NCBI GenBank assembly: GCA_030737875.1
Contig: CM060912.1
Location: forward strand, 123,788,493 to 123,852,492
From: Allium sativum
Taxonomy: Eukaryota > Streptophyta > Magnoliopsida > Asparagales > Amaryllidaceae
DNA length: 64,000 nucleotides
Direction: 5' to 3'
Numbering within the stretch: the stretch's first letter is position 1; every line of letters starts with the position of its first letter. The position numbers were made by a program, and so were the translations under genes. Positions 51,348 to 63,400 of the stretch are shown here, piece by piece. The notes beneath the pieces were generated by a model. That model saw nothing but the letters and a program-made list of their open reading frames with translations, was not told where the DNA came from and did no database searches.

Positions 51348-52988
51348 TAGGGGTTCTAGTATGCTTTTTTTTTTTTGCATGCCAGTTACATATTTTGTTT
51401 ATTATTCTCAAGCTTCCATGTGGTATAGTAAGTATTTAAAATGTAATAACTTCTATTGAGTAAGTGGTGTAAATTTCAAATATAATAATGATTATATACC
51501 TAAGTAATGCATCATTGTTGACCGATCTATTAGTTGTAAGTGTGGTATTTTGTGTTCGCATAGTAGAACATACCATGCCTCTAAAATGGATATGTAACTC
51601 TGATTATAGCATACATTATACTCTCTTTTTTTATCATCAGCTGCACACACTAATAGTGACTATGCAAATAGGTTGTTGACTACAAATGGGATGAAGTTGT
51701 AGTTTAACAGTTATAATAGAAAACCCTCAAGGTGAAGAATATTTCAAGATCTCTAGCTTGCTCCCAACTTGCATTTCTTCCAAGTTATTGTACTACCTAG
51801 ATTTGTACCAACTGCAGTTCAAGTAGATAATAAGATCAACAGTAATTGGTACGCTCTGATTTCTTTTGAATCATAACTTTGTCATGCTGAGTAACTTGAT
51901 ATTGTTGTTAATTAAGTTTTTTTTCTCAAATGGTTCAAACCGACTGTTCTACAATAAATTGCTCTACACACTGATATATGTTGTCATATACTCTTACATG
52001 ATGTATCAAAATAGTCATACTTATTCATTTGAATGCATAGCATCAATTGTTCAAATGGTGCAAATTCATACATTTCTTCAACATACCAAAAATGCCTACA
52101 TCTCTGAGGCGTCTGATGCTGACGACTTTTTTTTCACATTTACCCCCTAATTACATCGCTTGACTCAAATAAACATATATTATATTTTTATTTCTATACG
52201 ATTAACCACTCAAAACACAAATGAATCAACAACTTTCAAGAATCGTTACCTTATGATGACAATATACAACTTTAATTTCTTTATTTATTGTACTACGGTG
52301 GTTGTTATATAAAAATGTAAATAGTTGGTGCAATAACAAAAAAAATCAATTATTATTTATTCTCAAATGCGATCCATAGATGGTTGCAATGTACTGAAAA
52401 TTTTTGTTGTCATTTGCACATGTGTTTTCATGATAGGTGGCATTGATTGCAACATGTTGATTTGAATTTTAAACTACTACACTGTTTTTTTTATCTCTAT
52501 CATATGAATGCTGATTTGTTATGTTTGTCGTTCCTTTGCTTCAATCATCATGGCCGATAATTACTGTTCACTCTGTTATGCTGCGATCAATTTCATACGA
52601 AATAACCTTTTAATTCTACGCATGCTCTTTTTTTATTCTATACCCATATTTTCTATCTTCATAGTGTTCAGCCAATGCAAAATATCACACAATATGGTTG
52701 TTTAATTCATCATTTTATGCATATATCTTTTCATTAACTCAGCAGAAATACATAAAATTTGACACTGTTTACCCTACATGCAAGCTGTACCTACTCGCTA
52801 TACATGCTTTATTTACTTCTTGGTGCAAAATTTAGTTTTTGCTAGAATCCTAACACATACATGTATCACTTATATTTAATCTTGCTGTTATACGATATGT
52901 TCTCACCGCTTATTCATGAATGCAAACTACAACACTGTAAAGTCTATGCTCCCGTGCATCGCACGAGTTTCCACTCGTTTACATAATG
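51348..52988 (+). mobile_element. Helitron-like remnant with degenerate 3' terminus
   Basis: AT-rich non-coding DNA. Near its right end, CCCGTGCATCGCACGAG (52952-52968) forms an imperfect hairpin of the kind found just before plant Helitron 3' ends, followed after a short spacer by CACTCGT where CTAGT would be expected. It includes the second copy of the 177 bp repeat (52549-52725). No Rep/helicase is encoded. The terminus is degraded, so the class is tentative. Confidence 0.4.
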
Positions 52989-53261
52989 TGTAACAACTCG
53001 TATTTTCAATAACCTGTTATAACATAAATCGAGGCAGAATTTAATTTATAAATCTGAATCAAGGGAAACGGGCTATGCCATTACGTTCGTCTCGGAAAAA
53101 TACGCGAAATAGAGTCCGAGTTTTCGAAAATCGGAGTCCGTATGACCCGATTAAGGCCCAACGAAGTTTTCAGAAAAATTCAAAGTAAAAACAGATTTCA
53201 AATTCAAGTTTGAATTTGAAAATTAGGTCAGATTGGGCCAGGCGGGAGAATTCCCGCAAGA

Positions 53262-53356
53262 GCACCCAAGTCGACAGCCCTGTCGACTTGGGAGTCGACT
53301 TGGTTGGACCCAAGTCGACAGCCCTTTCGACTTGGCTGTCGACTTGGTCCAACCGG
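53262..53356. repeat. GTCGAC-rich inverted repeats in the solo LTR
   Basis: AAGTCGACAGCCCTGTCGACTT is a perfect-arm hairpin, and the block repeats with changes: CAAGTCGAC or its complement occurs six times within 95 bases. It can form several alternative stem-loops in DNA or in the LTR transcript. Confidence 0.8.
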
Positions 53357-53472
53357 GCAGTTTTGCCTGTGCACCATTTTGGGGTCTTGGTTAGGTTTTG
53401 GGCCAGATTCGGTTTTAAGGGCTGAGATTGGAACTAGGGTATAATCCTAAGGCTAGAACTAGTCCTAATCTC

Positions 53473-53480
53473 TATAAATA
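53473..53480 (+). promoter_or_regulatory. TATA box of the solo LTR
   Basis: TATAAATA followed about 30-60 bases later by CAATCCTACAACTAAAC-like leader sequence, a plausible LTR promoter. Confidence 0.5.
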
Positions 53481-53849
53481 AGGCCCTAACCTAACCCTAA
53501 ATCATCATTAATCAATCCTACAACTAAACTATGGCAAAATTTTACCTCTCATGGCCTCCACTCTCTTCATAAAATTCCTAAATAAATTTCTATGAGATTT
53601 TCCATGCATACAAGTGTTTTCAAGCTTGTATGAGCATCATTAGCTTGCATTCAAGTCAAGTTTCTATATTTGCATCGAAAGCAAGGGTTTTGATCATTTT
53701 GGCTCAAGGGTTTTTCTATTAGAGCTTGCATTTTGGGTTTATTTGATTGCATAAGGGCTTTGTCATATTTTTGTGTCTTCATAAGTATTGTAAGCCCTTT
53801 TCTACTTTCATACTTAAACTCTAAAGTTAAATGAATGATGCAAGTTTGG

Positions 53850-54200
53850 TTGATCATATGATATGCAAGTTATGTTATGCAAGTATGCCATGTTATGATA
53901 TGCAAGTTTATCATGTTATGTTATGCAAGTATGCCATGTTATGATATGCAAGTTTACCATGTTATGTTATGCAAGTATGCCATGTTATGATATGCAAGTT
54001 TACCATGTTATGTTATGCAAGTATGCCATGTTATGATATGCAAGTTTATCATGTTATGTTATGCAAGTATGCCATGTTATGATATGCAAGTTTACCATGT
54101 TATGCTATGCAAGTTTGCCATGTTGTGATATGCAAGTTTATCATGTTATGTTATGCAAGTTTGATATGCAAGTTTGTCATATGATATGCAAGTTATGTTA
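53850..54200. repeat. 46 bp tandem array, about 7 units
   Basis: ATGCCATGTTATGATATGC recurs at 53885, 53931, 53977 and onward at 46 bp steps. Each unit is made of two related halves, TGTTATGATATGCAAGTTTA and TGTTATGTTATGCAAGTATG, so the basic unit is about 23 bp. Confidence 0.92.
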
Positions 54201-54635
54201 TGCAAGTTTGGGTTGATCATTTTGTTCATGTTATCATGTTATGCAAGCTTATCTTGGGTTTATGAGCTTAAAGCTTCAAGCTTTATGCTAAAGGTTGCAT
54301 TTTGGCAACATGTAAGTTATCATATCTCTTATGATAACTTGCATGTGAGGCTAAATGCGAACTTATGGCCATTTCTACATGTCATTTATCACCATGTATC
54401 ACCAATATACTAAGTTTGGTTTTATGCATGCTTTTGAGGCCTAAAAATGTAATATGCAAGTATATGAACATATGTACATTTCATATGCCATCATGTTAAA
54501 CTTGTGGCTTCAACACCTTTATGTCATGATTATGCCAAGTTCCCTCTTTCTATCCTTTATGCGCTATTGCGATATGTAAGCGATGGGGTTGCGTTTGGGG
54601 TTGGGTAAACTTAAAAGACATAAAAACATAAGATT

Positions 54636-54970
54636 GGGAATTTACCTATTAAGTTAGGTCTACCCATTGGGAATTTACCTATTAAGTTAGGTCTACCCAA
54701 ATGCTTGAAAACTTGTAACATGTTTTGGAAACATGATGGGCATGACACTTAGAAAAGATAAGTGTGACCAACTCGAGGTTGGGTTGAGTTTGTAGCGTAA
54801 ACCTACCCGGAACCGACCGGCTTAACTAGTTGCTACAAACAATAGGACCCAATGTGAGAAGTTGGTCATGTTGTACCTTGAACCCGAGGTTAGACCAAGT
54901 TGTGGTGTAAAGCTACCCGGACCCGCCCGGCTTAACTAGTAACCACAACAAGGTCTAATGTGAGAGGTTA
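54636..54970. repeat. Short direct duplications in the solo LTR
   Basis: TTGGGAATTTACCTATTAAG with its following GTTAGGTCTACCCA occurs twice in tandem (about 54636 and 54668). A second, diverged duplication pairs the CTACCCGG...CCGGCTTAACTAGT block near 54803 with that near 54913. Confidence 0.8.
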
Positions 54971-55819
54971 AGGCGCATTAATTAATTAATGCCTCGTGAT
55001 TAGGGTTAAGTCATGGTCCACTTAATACTTAACCAATTTGGGCTTGGTAGACTAATCGGGGTTAAGTCGTGAACTCATCGTTACACTTAACCAAGTTAAT
55101 CCATGATTAGCAAGAGGGTTAAACCGTACTTAACCCATTATAGAAAATCCTAGCAATGGGGGTCCACTCCAGCAGTAATCCCAAGTTCGTATCATTAAGA
55201 CCCTTGGGTCTAGGCTAGGGTGGGGGCACGATTACTGGACTTGAGGTAAGTGACCAAAAGCGACGGCAGAGTGGTACGCCGGTGTAGTTCCGGGCGGACT
55301 ATGGTCGTGCACATAGTCCGAAGCCGGGGAAAACATGCACGGGTACCAGTAGATCGAGACTGTGCACTTATGTTTATGGTGTCCAGGGGTTGACACCCTA
55401 GGGCTTGATACACCCGACGGGAGACCCTGCACAGTCTGACTACAATTATGTTTGGGCCGCATTGACACCAACACGTGACGAGTTAGGCTTATAGGGAGCC
55501 GATCGACTAGACCGTTTGGTTGGACCGCGTATTAGGGTCACTTCATGTTATTGGGCCAAAGCTTGGGCCAAGGGATCAATACTTGTTTATTCAAGTCATG
55601 TTAGTTTGCTAGTACACCTGTGGTGCAAAAACCCTAAACCTGATTATGCGATGACACCTTTATCTACCTTGTTAGTTAATCATCATGCTAGTATGTATAT
55701 CCTTATGTTCATCTCAGCTTTCATCATGACAGTTAACTTTATCAGTTTACATTGATTGTAGTAGGGCTTACTCAGTCTTTTTGACTGACCTGTTTTCCTT
55801 TCGCCTCTTTTCTTCCGTT

Positions 55820-55836
55820 CCCCCCCCCCCCCCCCC
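55820..55836 (+). repeat. Poly-C run, 17 bases
   Basis: An uninterrupted C17 in the solo LTR, just before CAGGTTCTCAGG. Such a long C run is rare in plant DNA and is prone to length error in sequencing. Confidence 0.9.
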
Positions 55837-56807
55837 AGGTTCTCAGGGTGGGAATATTGGAGCTTAGCTTGGATTTCTAATCGCTTGCTTGTGGGATTTT
55901 AGCTCATGTACGGTCTTGACATGAAGCTAGCTATGGTTATCACTTATTTTGGGGATAGTACTTATGTATTTCAGTTTTTCAGTAATGTTGTTTTTATCTA
56001 GACTTGTGTATTTGGAAAGTTGACATTATGTTGTACCAGACTTGTTTTGAAATGGTTTGAAATCTTCCGCTATTTTATCTATGTTATTTACTCTGTTTAC
56101 ATATATACATATGTTCTTGTTCTGCCTTGATATATCATTATGCATGTTTACCCAGTACAAACGCCCCTCCAAAGTCAGAGTGCTTGCAAGAGTCACCCTG
56201 GCGGAGGTGGGGTGTTACATAATGTAAGCTCAACTTCAATGTCTACTGGTATAACTTACCATAATGTGAAAACTAACCGTTAAGTCGTATGATATCTAAA
56301 AAAAATATTATGAAGTATTCTTTAAACAAGAAATTACTAAAAAATTGATTACGTTATTTAAAAAAACGAAAAATGAATGTAAGCATGTAAATTCAGTTAG
56401 TTAACCTATTTTGTATCGTCGACATTTTTGTATCTCTAATTTATTGTTGAATTTATAAAATAAAATGACAAATAAAACAAATATTAGCTTAAAATACATC
56501 ATCATATTTGTGAAAGAAGATGGAGTGCAGTAATAAGTGTAAGAAGTAAGTCACATATTAAAAAACCATATTATTTAAATGTATACCTAAAAATACCATT
56601 GTTATTTTTAAAAACTAAAATTGTTGTAAAATTGCTGAGATGATTAAATTAACATTGCTGAAAAAAAGCAATAAACTGTAAACTCTATCATCGTTGATAT
56701 TTCTTTCAAAATATTATTTGATTCGACCGAATAATCAACAACCGACTAAGTCATAATAGTGATTTTTTTTCATTCTTTTTTCATTCATGCAGTCAATTTG
56801 GACAACA

Positions 56808-57140
56808 TCAACCCTGAAAAGACGAGATATCCATAATAGCTTCTTTGGGTTTTTGCTGATATACATCATCATCTTCTTCATTTTTAATCTTGCAAAGATC
56901 ATCAGCACTGTAGTCTATGATTTCCTCTGATGTTTCATTGAAAACGGTAATTGATGCTTCAACAGATGTATCATTAATTTTCATTGTCATAATATATCTG
57001 CATTACACAAATATATTATTGCAAAAATTAACAATTAGTATAAATAATTAAATATGTATTTTTACCTCAAAACACAAGTATTTTCATTTTTTTGGCATGC
57101 TTCACACTAATAGCCTGATTCAGTAGCTTCTACTGTAGAG
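56808..57140 (-). pseudogene. RPA70-like C-terminal fragment (zinc ribbon plus OB fold)
   Basis: RPA70 is the large subunit of the single-strand DNA-binding factor RPA; plant Helitrons often carry RPA70-like genes. On the minus strand one exon reads CEACQKNENTCVLR, joined by a GT...GCAG intron (about 57000-57065) to an exon reading YIMTMKINDTSVEASITVFN and then EIIDYSADDLCKI, ending at 56808. The pattern of a Cys pair, then ND-x-x-A-x-x-VFNE and a SADDL segment, fits the last RPA70 domain. A TAG sits just before the first Cys. Only this fragment remains. Recognition is by motif memory. Confidence 0.5.
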
Positions 57141-57649
57141 AACTTGATTGAGTAAGATGCCGAAAAAAAATATAATTACACATAAGCGTGCATGTATGGG
57201 TGTAAATCGGCCGAACCAGACCAAACGAAGGTGTGTTCAGATTCTATCATAAATAAAATCGAACCGAACACTGATCGAACAATTTTTTTTCGTACAAAGT
57301 TTGTTGTCCTACCTCGTGTTCTAAACGAAATCGGTCGTACACAGACATATATTTTTCGGACAAGGACATGAACGGACCCGGTCAAACAAGGCCATTTATA
57401 TCAAAATTTATACTTTTTATTAGATCTTCTATCAACTATATGTTGAATTGCAAGGAATTTAGACGAATTCAAAAAAACACAGGCAGAACATGGTTTTTTA
57501 TCCTACAAATTTTGTTGTCCTAGCTCATGCCCTAAATGAAAGTCGAATGGACGTATTTTGCCCATGTATTGCCCTTAACTTATAGTGTTTTTGAATTTGT
57601 TCTCTCAAATGTAGGAAGAGAAAATTTTCATTTAGGACACATATAGGGC

Positions 57650-58020
57650 TTTAAATTTTGTATGAGTGTCCTCATCCCAAATGCGTAGCCAAACTCATCC
57701 TCGCCATAGCCAATGAGAGTGGATTTTGGATTAAGCTTATTTATGCCTTTATCGCTGATATGCACATATGCTAAATAATCAAAATATTTTAAATGTGATA
57801 GTTTTACCTTTTGTCCACTCCATAGTTCCTCTTGTATTTTATGATCTAATGAAACCGATGGATTTAGTTGATCAAATAAGTTGTTGTGTTAACTGCTTCT
57901 ACCCAGAATTGCTTCGGTAGAAATAATTGTAAATGAATGCTCTTGGATCTTTCTGACAATATTCGATTCATATGCTCAGCTACACCATTGTGTTGAGGCG
58001 TATGATATACATGTGAATGT
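57650..58020 (-). pseudogene. Ty1/copia integrase fragment
   Basis: The minus strand reads TPQHNGVAEHMNRILSERSK and, after a few residues, PKQFWVEAVNTTTYLIN, followed past a frame break by PSVSLDHKIQEELWSGQK and LNPKSTLIGYGED. These are the C-terminal integrase core of copia elements, including the QHNGVAE motif with the catalytic Glu. The frame is broken near 57880. No LTRs or other domains are seen, so it is an isolated relic, unrelated in orientation to the copia element at 20 kb. Confidence 0.85.
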
Positions 58021-59254
58021 GTATATTTTATCCGCTTATTTATCTTGTTTTATCTTTTAAATAATTGATATTGTGTATTTATAGTTGTGTTTCCAGATTA
58101 TTTATGATGAATGGATTAATGCACTTAATTGTTGAAAAGCTTGAAGAAATGTTGTAGTTCAACCACCTTCTTTAGCATATTTAAAGATTCAATGCCTTTT
58201 CATAATGATAGCTGGTCACAGAGAATTATGGAGTTCCTATTCATGCTCAAAATAGTTGGAATTGATGATATTTGATGCCGCAAGCTATGACATTTGCAAA
58301 TCCATTCATACATATTCACATTAGCTCATTTGAAAGGCCTTTCATTCACATGCATTCACACTTAGCTATTTGGTTTACGTGTTATTTTGGAAAAGGGGTT
58401 TTGTCCCACATTGTGTAATGAGCCTCTTAGCCTTGGCTAATACAACTACAAATACCTTGTATCTTATTCATGTAAAAACACACTTAGTTTTATTCCGTAA
58501 TTCTCTTCTTGGAATAAAACTCTTCTTCCCCCTTTCTCTCAGTTTTTATTTTATTTTATTTATCTTCATGTTATTTAGTTTCTTTTTCTCTTCTTCTTTA
58601 ACTATGTCTGTCTAATCCCCTTTGATTAGGGGGTGATGACGCTAATAGATATGATTCAACATGAATCACATAGCCAATAGATGAGGACTTATACATGTAG
58701 ATCTGGATCTGAATCACGGGTTAGATCTGAACCTTCATATTCTGTGTCATTTAAGAGCTATGCTCCTTCACAGGGTATATTCGTGTTCGATCTAACAGTT
58801 ATCAGATTTAGAGCTAATTTTAAGGTTTTAGAAATTAATTAGTGAATGTTTCCTGATAGTCTATGGTTGTTTAAGAGCCCAGCTCCTGCATAGGCTATAC
58901 TTGTCGTTATTTACTTATTTGTTTCTAAGAACCTAATTATCGTTGATTCATGTGTGTGACAAAAACATGAATTAGATCTATGTTTATTTGTTGGCTATAG
59001 ATGAGTGTGAATCCAATCTATATCATTATCCCCTAATTGCTTTCTCTTATTATATAAATCTCTCTTTTTATTTAAATGCTGTTATTTTCTGTGTTTTTAA
59101 TCAATCAAAATCCTGGAATAACTTGATTGGATTTACTAATTAAAATATTTTTGGTCCCAGAGTTCGACACCCTCTGCAACAATCCTTATTGTTTTGGAAA
59201 GCTGAACGGATTTTACAGTTGTTACAACTGTTTAATTTGTTCGCAAACAAATTT
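58021..59254 (+). mobile_element. Athila-type gypsy 5' LTR (start not located)
   Basis: LTR-like sequence ending near GTTCGCAAACA (about 59250), just before the primer binding site. It contains a gene-like C/T-rich region at 58490-58610. I could not identify the LTR start or a target duplication; it lies between the integrase relic and about 58400. Confidence 0.55.
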
Positions 59255-59272
59255 TGGCGCCGTTGCCGGGGA
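59255..59272 (+). promoter_or_regulatory. Primer binding site of the Athila-type element
   Basis: TGGCGCCGTTGCCGGGGA, the site characteristic of Athila, Calypso and Cyclops elements (tRNA-Asp type). Confidence 0.92.
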
Positions 59273-59798
59273 CCAAAATAACTTTTATTTTTAAATCCTT
59301 CGGGTTACAATTATTTTTTCTTTTCATTAGTTTTCATTATAAAAAATGCACAAAAATAATTTTTTTTGCTAGTTTTATTTTATTTTCCTTCATTTATAAA
59401 AAATCTCTTGATTAGCTTTGATTTGCTATTGCTGATCTTCTAATTAAGAGAGGAAAAAATTGTTGTTTGATTTCTTTCCCTTTTCATTGCCTTTTGCTTT
59501 CAATTTGTTTCCCTCTTCTTGCGTTTATTTCTTTCTGGTTCTCTATAAATTCCTTCCTTTTTACAATTTTCATAAATAAATAAATAAATAACACTTGCCA
59601 TTTTTTTTTCAATTTTCGTCCGCTTGTTTTTCTCATTTGCTTTCCCTTCTTTTTAGATTTCTTTCCTTTCTTTGTACAATTTTTTCCTTTTACAACAATA
59701 AAAAGAAAAATAAAAAAAATAAAAATTCCTTTTGCAATTTGATTTCCTTACTGTTTTGCCTTCTGCATCCAGACCCTCGAATCGAGCATTTCTGAACA

Positions 59799-60408
59799 AT
59801 GTTTCGAATCCTCCTCTTAGGAAAAATTAGTACAATTCGAACCAGGTGCCTTTTCCACCAATCTCATCAAACGGTGGCACCCCAACATGAAAATTGCCTT
59901 TCTATGATAGAGGAGAATTTATCTGAGGTGAGAAACCTATTAGCGCAAATGACTAAGCAAAGTGTTGAAAATCAAAACAAGTTAGACAACATGTTACACT
60001 CATATATGCAAAACACGAATCAGCAAAATGGGTGAACTTCAAAAACAAATATCTAAACTCAATGCTAGATTAAGTGAAAGGGAAAAGGGTACGTTTCCAA
60101 GTCAACCCATCCAAAACCCTAGAGGACAAAATTCAAACTCCAACCAAATTCACATCATTCAAGATTCAAACGTTAGTCAATTGAATGCTGTCACGACTCT
60201 TAAATCCGGCAAAAAGATTGACAACCATGTGGTCAACCCAAATGCTTTACCGGACGATCTTCCAAACCCCACCGAAAATTCGACCAACTCGGATCAAAAC
60301 ATTAATCCAAAATCTGACAAGGACCATCCTCAAACTCAAGTAGCCCAACCTACTAAGTTGTCTTCTCCATTTCTAGACTCCGACCTAGGAAAAAGATGGA
60401 TCAGCTAG
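59799..60408 (+). pseudogene. gag: Athila-type Gag, C-terminal part, broken
   Basis: Two overlapping frames (59799-60035 and 60028-60408) show the C-terminal Gag pattern of Athila elements: a coiled-coil-like stretch (QNKLDNMLHSYMQNTNQQNG), ARLSEREKGTFPSQP, and the TLKSGK version of the conserved LRSGK motif. The large N-terminal Gag domain expected after the priming site is missing, so an internal deletion lies between 59273 and 59799. That interval is otherwise T-rich and non-coding. Confidence 0.8.
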
Positions 60409-63400
60409 AAAAGATCCTCGAAATATTTACGCAAGTTAAAGTGAACATTCCTCTTTTAGATATTATACAACAAGTTCCATGGTACGCAAAATTTCTAAAA
60501 GATTTGTGCACTCAAAAACATCATACACATGTACATAAGAAAGTCTTTGTGGCGGCAACTCTAAGCGAGGTCTTGTCCCAATCAATGCTAGTGAAATACA
60601 AAGATCCTGGCTGCCCCCACAATATCATGTACTACTGGGGACAAGAAAATCGATAGATGCCTGCTAGACTTAGGTGCAAGTGTTAACATGCTTCCATATT
60701 TCGTCTATCGCCAATTAGGGCTAGGAGAACTAAAACCTACCCAGGTTACCCTTCAGCTTGCTGATCGTTCAATTAAGAAGCCTATAAGCGAAATCGAGGA
60801 TGTATTGATCAAAATAGGCGAATTTATTTTTCCAGTTGATTTCATTGTCCTAGAAACTCAACAGGTAAGCAATCCTGCAAACCAGATCCCTTTGATTCTA
60901 GGACGACCCTTCTTAGCAACCTCTAATGCGCTTATCAACTGCAGAAATGGGTCTATGAAACTTTCTTTCGGTAACATGACTGTTGAGCTAAACATCTTTA
61001 GAACTGAAAACTCTCCTAACTCTTACGTGGATCGGTTTTCTGAAATTCATTCAGTCCACGACAATGAACCCGAGCTCGACCACCTGAATAACGAAATTGA
61101 ATCGAATTACGAAATCTTGTTTCAAGATATTCCCGAAAATGTATCTGATTTGATTCCTGTCGAGCCGCTCACAGTTAATTATGTCCCTCAACCAGTTTCT
61201 TCAATTGATTTGTCCCCAAAATCTGAACTCAAAGTGCTGCCCAATCATCTTAAGTATGCTTACTTAGGAGACAATGAAACTTTTCCTGTCATTATCGCTT
61301 CTGGCCTTTCTTTAGAGCAGGAACAATTGCTCCTTCCCATCCTTAAGTAAAATAAGGAAGCAATTGGTTGGTCCATGGCTGATATTAAGGGGATTAGTCC
61401 TTCGATAGTCCAACATCGAATCCACCGTATAGATGATGCCAAACCCACTCGTGATCCCCAGCATCGACTAAACCCCATCATGAAAGAAGCAGTTCGTGCT
61501 GAAATCCTTAAATGTCTTGACAATGGAATCATCTACCCAATTCCCGATAGTCAATGGGTTAGTCCGATTCATGTCCTACCTAAGAAATCAGGGATTACCG
61601 TGATCCAAAATGAAGATAACGAGCTTATCCCAACTCGCACCCAGACCGGTTGGCATGTTTGCACTGACTATAGGAAACTTAACGCTGCAACATGTAAGGA
61701 TCATTTCCCTCTGCCATTTATCGATCAAATGTTAGAACGACTAGCCGGTCACGAGTACATGTTTCCTTGATGGGTACTCAGGCTATAATCAAATCCCTAT
61801 CGCTCTTGAGGACCAAGAGAAAACCACTTTCACTTGTCCATTTGGTACATTTGCGTACCGTCATATGCCTTTTGGTCTCTGTAATGCACCTGCAACCTTT
61901 CAGAGGTGCATGATTAGCATTTTTTCTAATATGATCGAGCGATTTATGGAAGTGTTCATGGATGATTTTTCCATCTTCGGGGATTCTAACATTGAGTGTT
62001 TACATCACCTGGATTATGTTCTTAACCGTTGCAAAGAAAAACACTTAACGCTTAATTGGGAGAAGTGTCACTTCATGGTCAAACATGGCATTGTTTTAGG
62101 ATATGTCATCTCTAATAAAGGAATTGAAGTAGACAAAGCCAACATTGAGGTTATCTCGACCCTTCCCATTCTCAAATCCGTTAAGGACATCCGATCCTTT
62201 TTAGGTCATGCTGGCTTTTACCGTCACTTTATAAAGGATTTTAGCAAAATCACTCGACCTTTGACCAGTCTTCTTGGTAAGGATGTTCCTTTCGACTTCA
62301 ATTCTGATTGCATTTCATCTTTTGAGCATTTTAAAAATGAACTTGTCTCTGCCCCGATCATCTGCTCTCCTAATTGGAAGCTGCCTTTTGAAATCATGTG
62401 TGACGCCTTGAATTTCGCTGTTGGCGCTGTCTTGGGACAACGTATTGATAAGATTCTTCATGTCATTTACTACGCGAGTAAGACTCTGAACGACACTCAA
62501 ATCAATTATATGACCACTGAAAAGGAACTCTTGGCATTCATTTTCGCTCTAGAAAAATTATGACCTTATCTAGTTGGCTCACACATCACTGTTCATACTG
62601 ATCATTCCGCACTTAGGTACCTTTTGTCTAAAAAGGATGCTAAGGCTCGTCTCATTCGTTGGATCCTTTTACTTCAAGAATTTGACCTTACCATTAAGGA
62701 TAAAAAAGGATCTGACAACGTTATTGCGGACCACTTGTCTCGTCTTCCAAATGCCCCGTCTTCTTCTCTTCCGATCAACGAGAATTTCCCTGATGAACAG
62801 CTATTTTCTTTATCCACTGATCCTTGGTTCGCTGACATTGTCAACTACTTAGTCACCAAGAAGACCCCTTCTTTTTGGTCCAAGCAGGATAAACACAAAT
62901 TCGTTTCCCAAGTTAAACATTTTTTCTGGGACAACCCCTATCTTTTCAAGTATTATCCCGACCAAATTATTCGAAGGTGTGTTCCCGACACTGAAACTCA
63001 TAGTGTCCTCTCTTTCTGTCATGACCAAGCCTGTGTTGGTCAGTTCGGTCCCAAAAAGACAACCAAAAAGGTTCTCCAATCGGGTTTCTACTGGCCTAAC
63101 CTTTTTAAAGACGCATACGAATTTTGTGAAAATTGTGATCGATGTCAATTCTTAGAGAAAATTTCTAAACGGAATATGATGCCCCTAAACCCCATTCTAG
63201 AGGTCGAATTTTTGATGATTGGGTTATGAATTCATGGGACCCTTCCCTAATTCTTTTGGGAACCTTTACATTCTCTTAGCTATATATTATGTTTCTAAAT
63301 GAGTCGAAGCTATTCCGTGCAAAACAAACGATAACAAGGTTGTTGTGCGAGGTTTGGCACGCCTTGTACAATAATAAGTGATAACGGGACACACTTCTGT

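Larger units (their letters stand above)
52989..56219 (+). mobile_element. Solo Ty3/gypsy LTR, 3.2 kb, TSD TAATG
   Basis: It begins TGTAACAACTCG and ends GAGGTGGGGTGTTACA, with TAATG at 52984-52988 and 56220-56224. There is no interior or second LTR, so it was left by LTR-LTR recombination. It differs from LTRs A-D. A TATAAATA box is at 53473-53480. It carries a 46 bp array, a GTCGAC-rich inverted repeat and a 17-base C run. Short frames inside are not genes. Confidence 0.92.

Noticed and set aside
52508..52705. 65-residue frame in the 177 bp repeat
   Set aside because: The other copy (13942-14118) does not keep the frame, so it is not under coding constraint.
53850..54200. CRISPR-like array
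   Set aside because: Simple 46 bp tandem repeat with no spacers.
57176..57385. 69-residue minus frame
   Set aside because: Composition and lack of homology suggest chance; no start context.
58370..59795. T-rich hydrophobic frames as membrane proteins
   Set aside because: Translations of pyrimidine-rich LTR and leader DNA.
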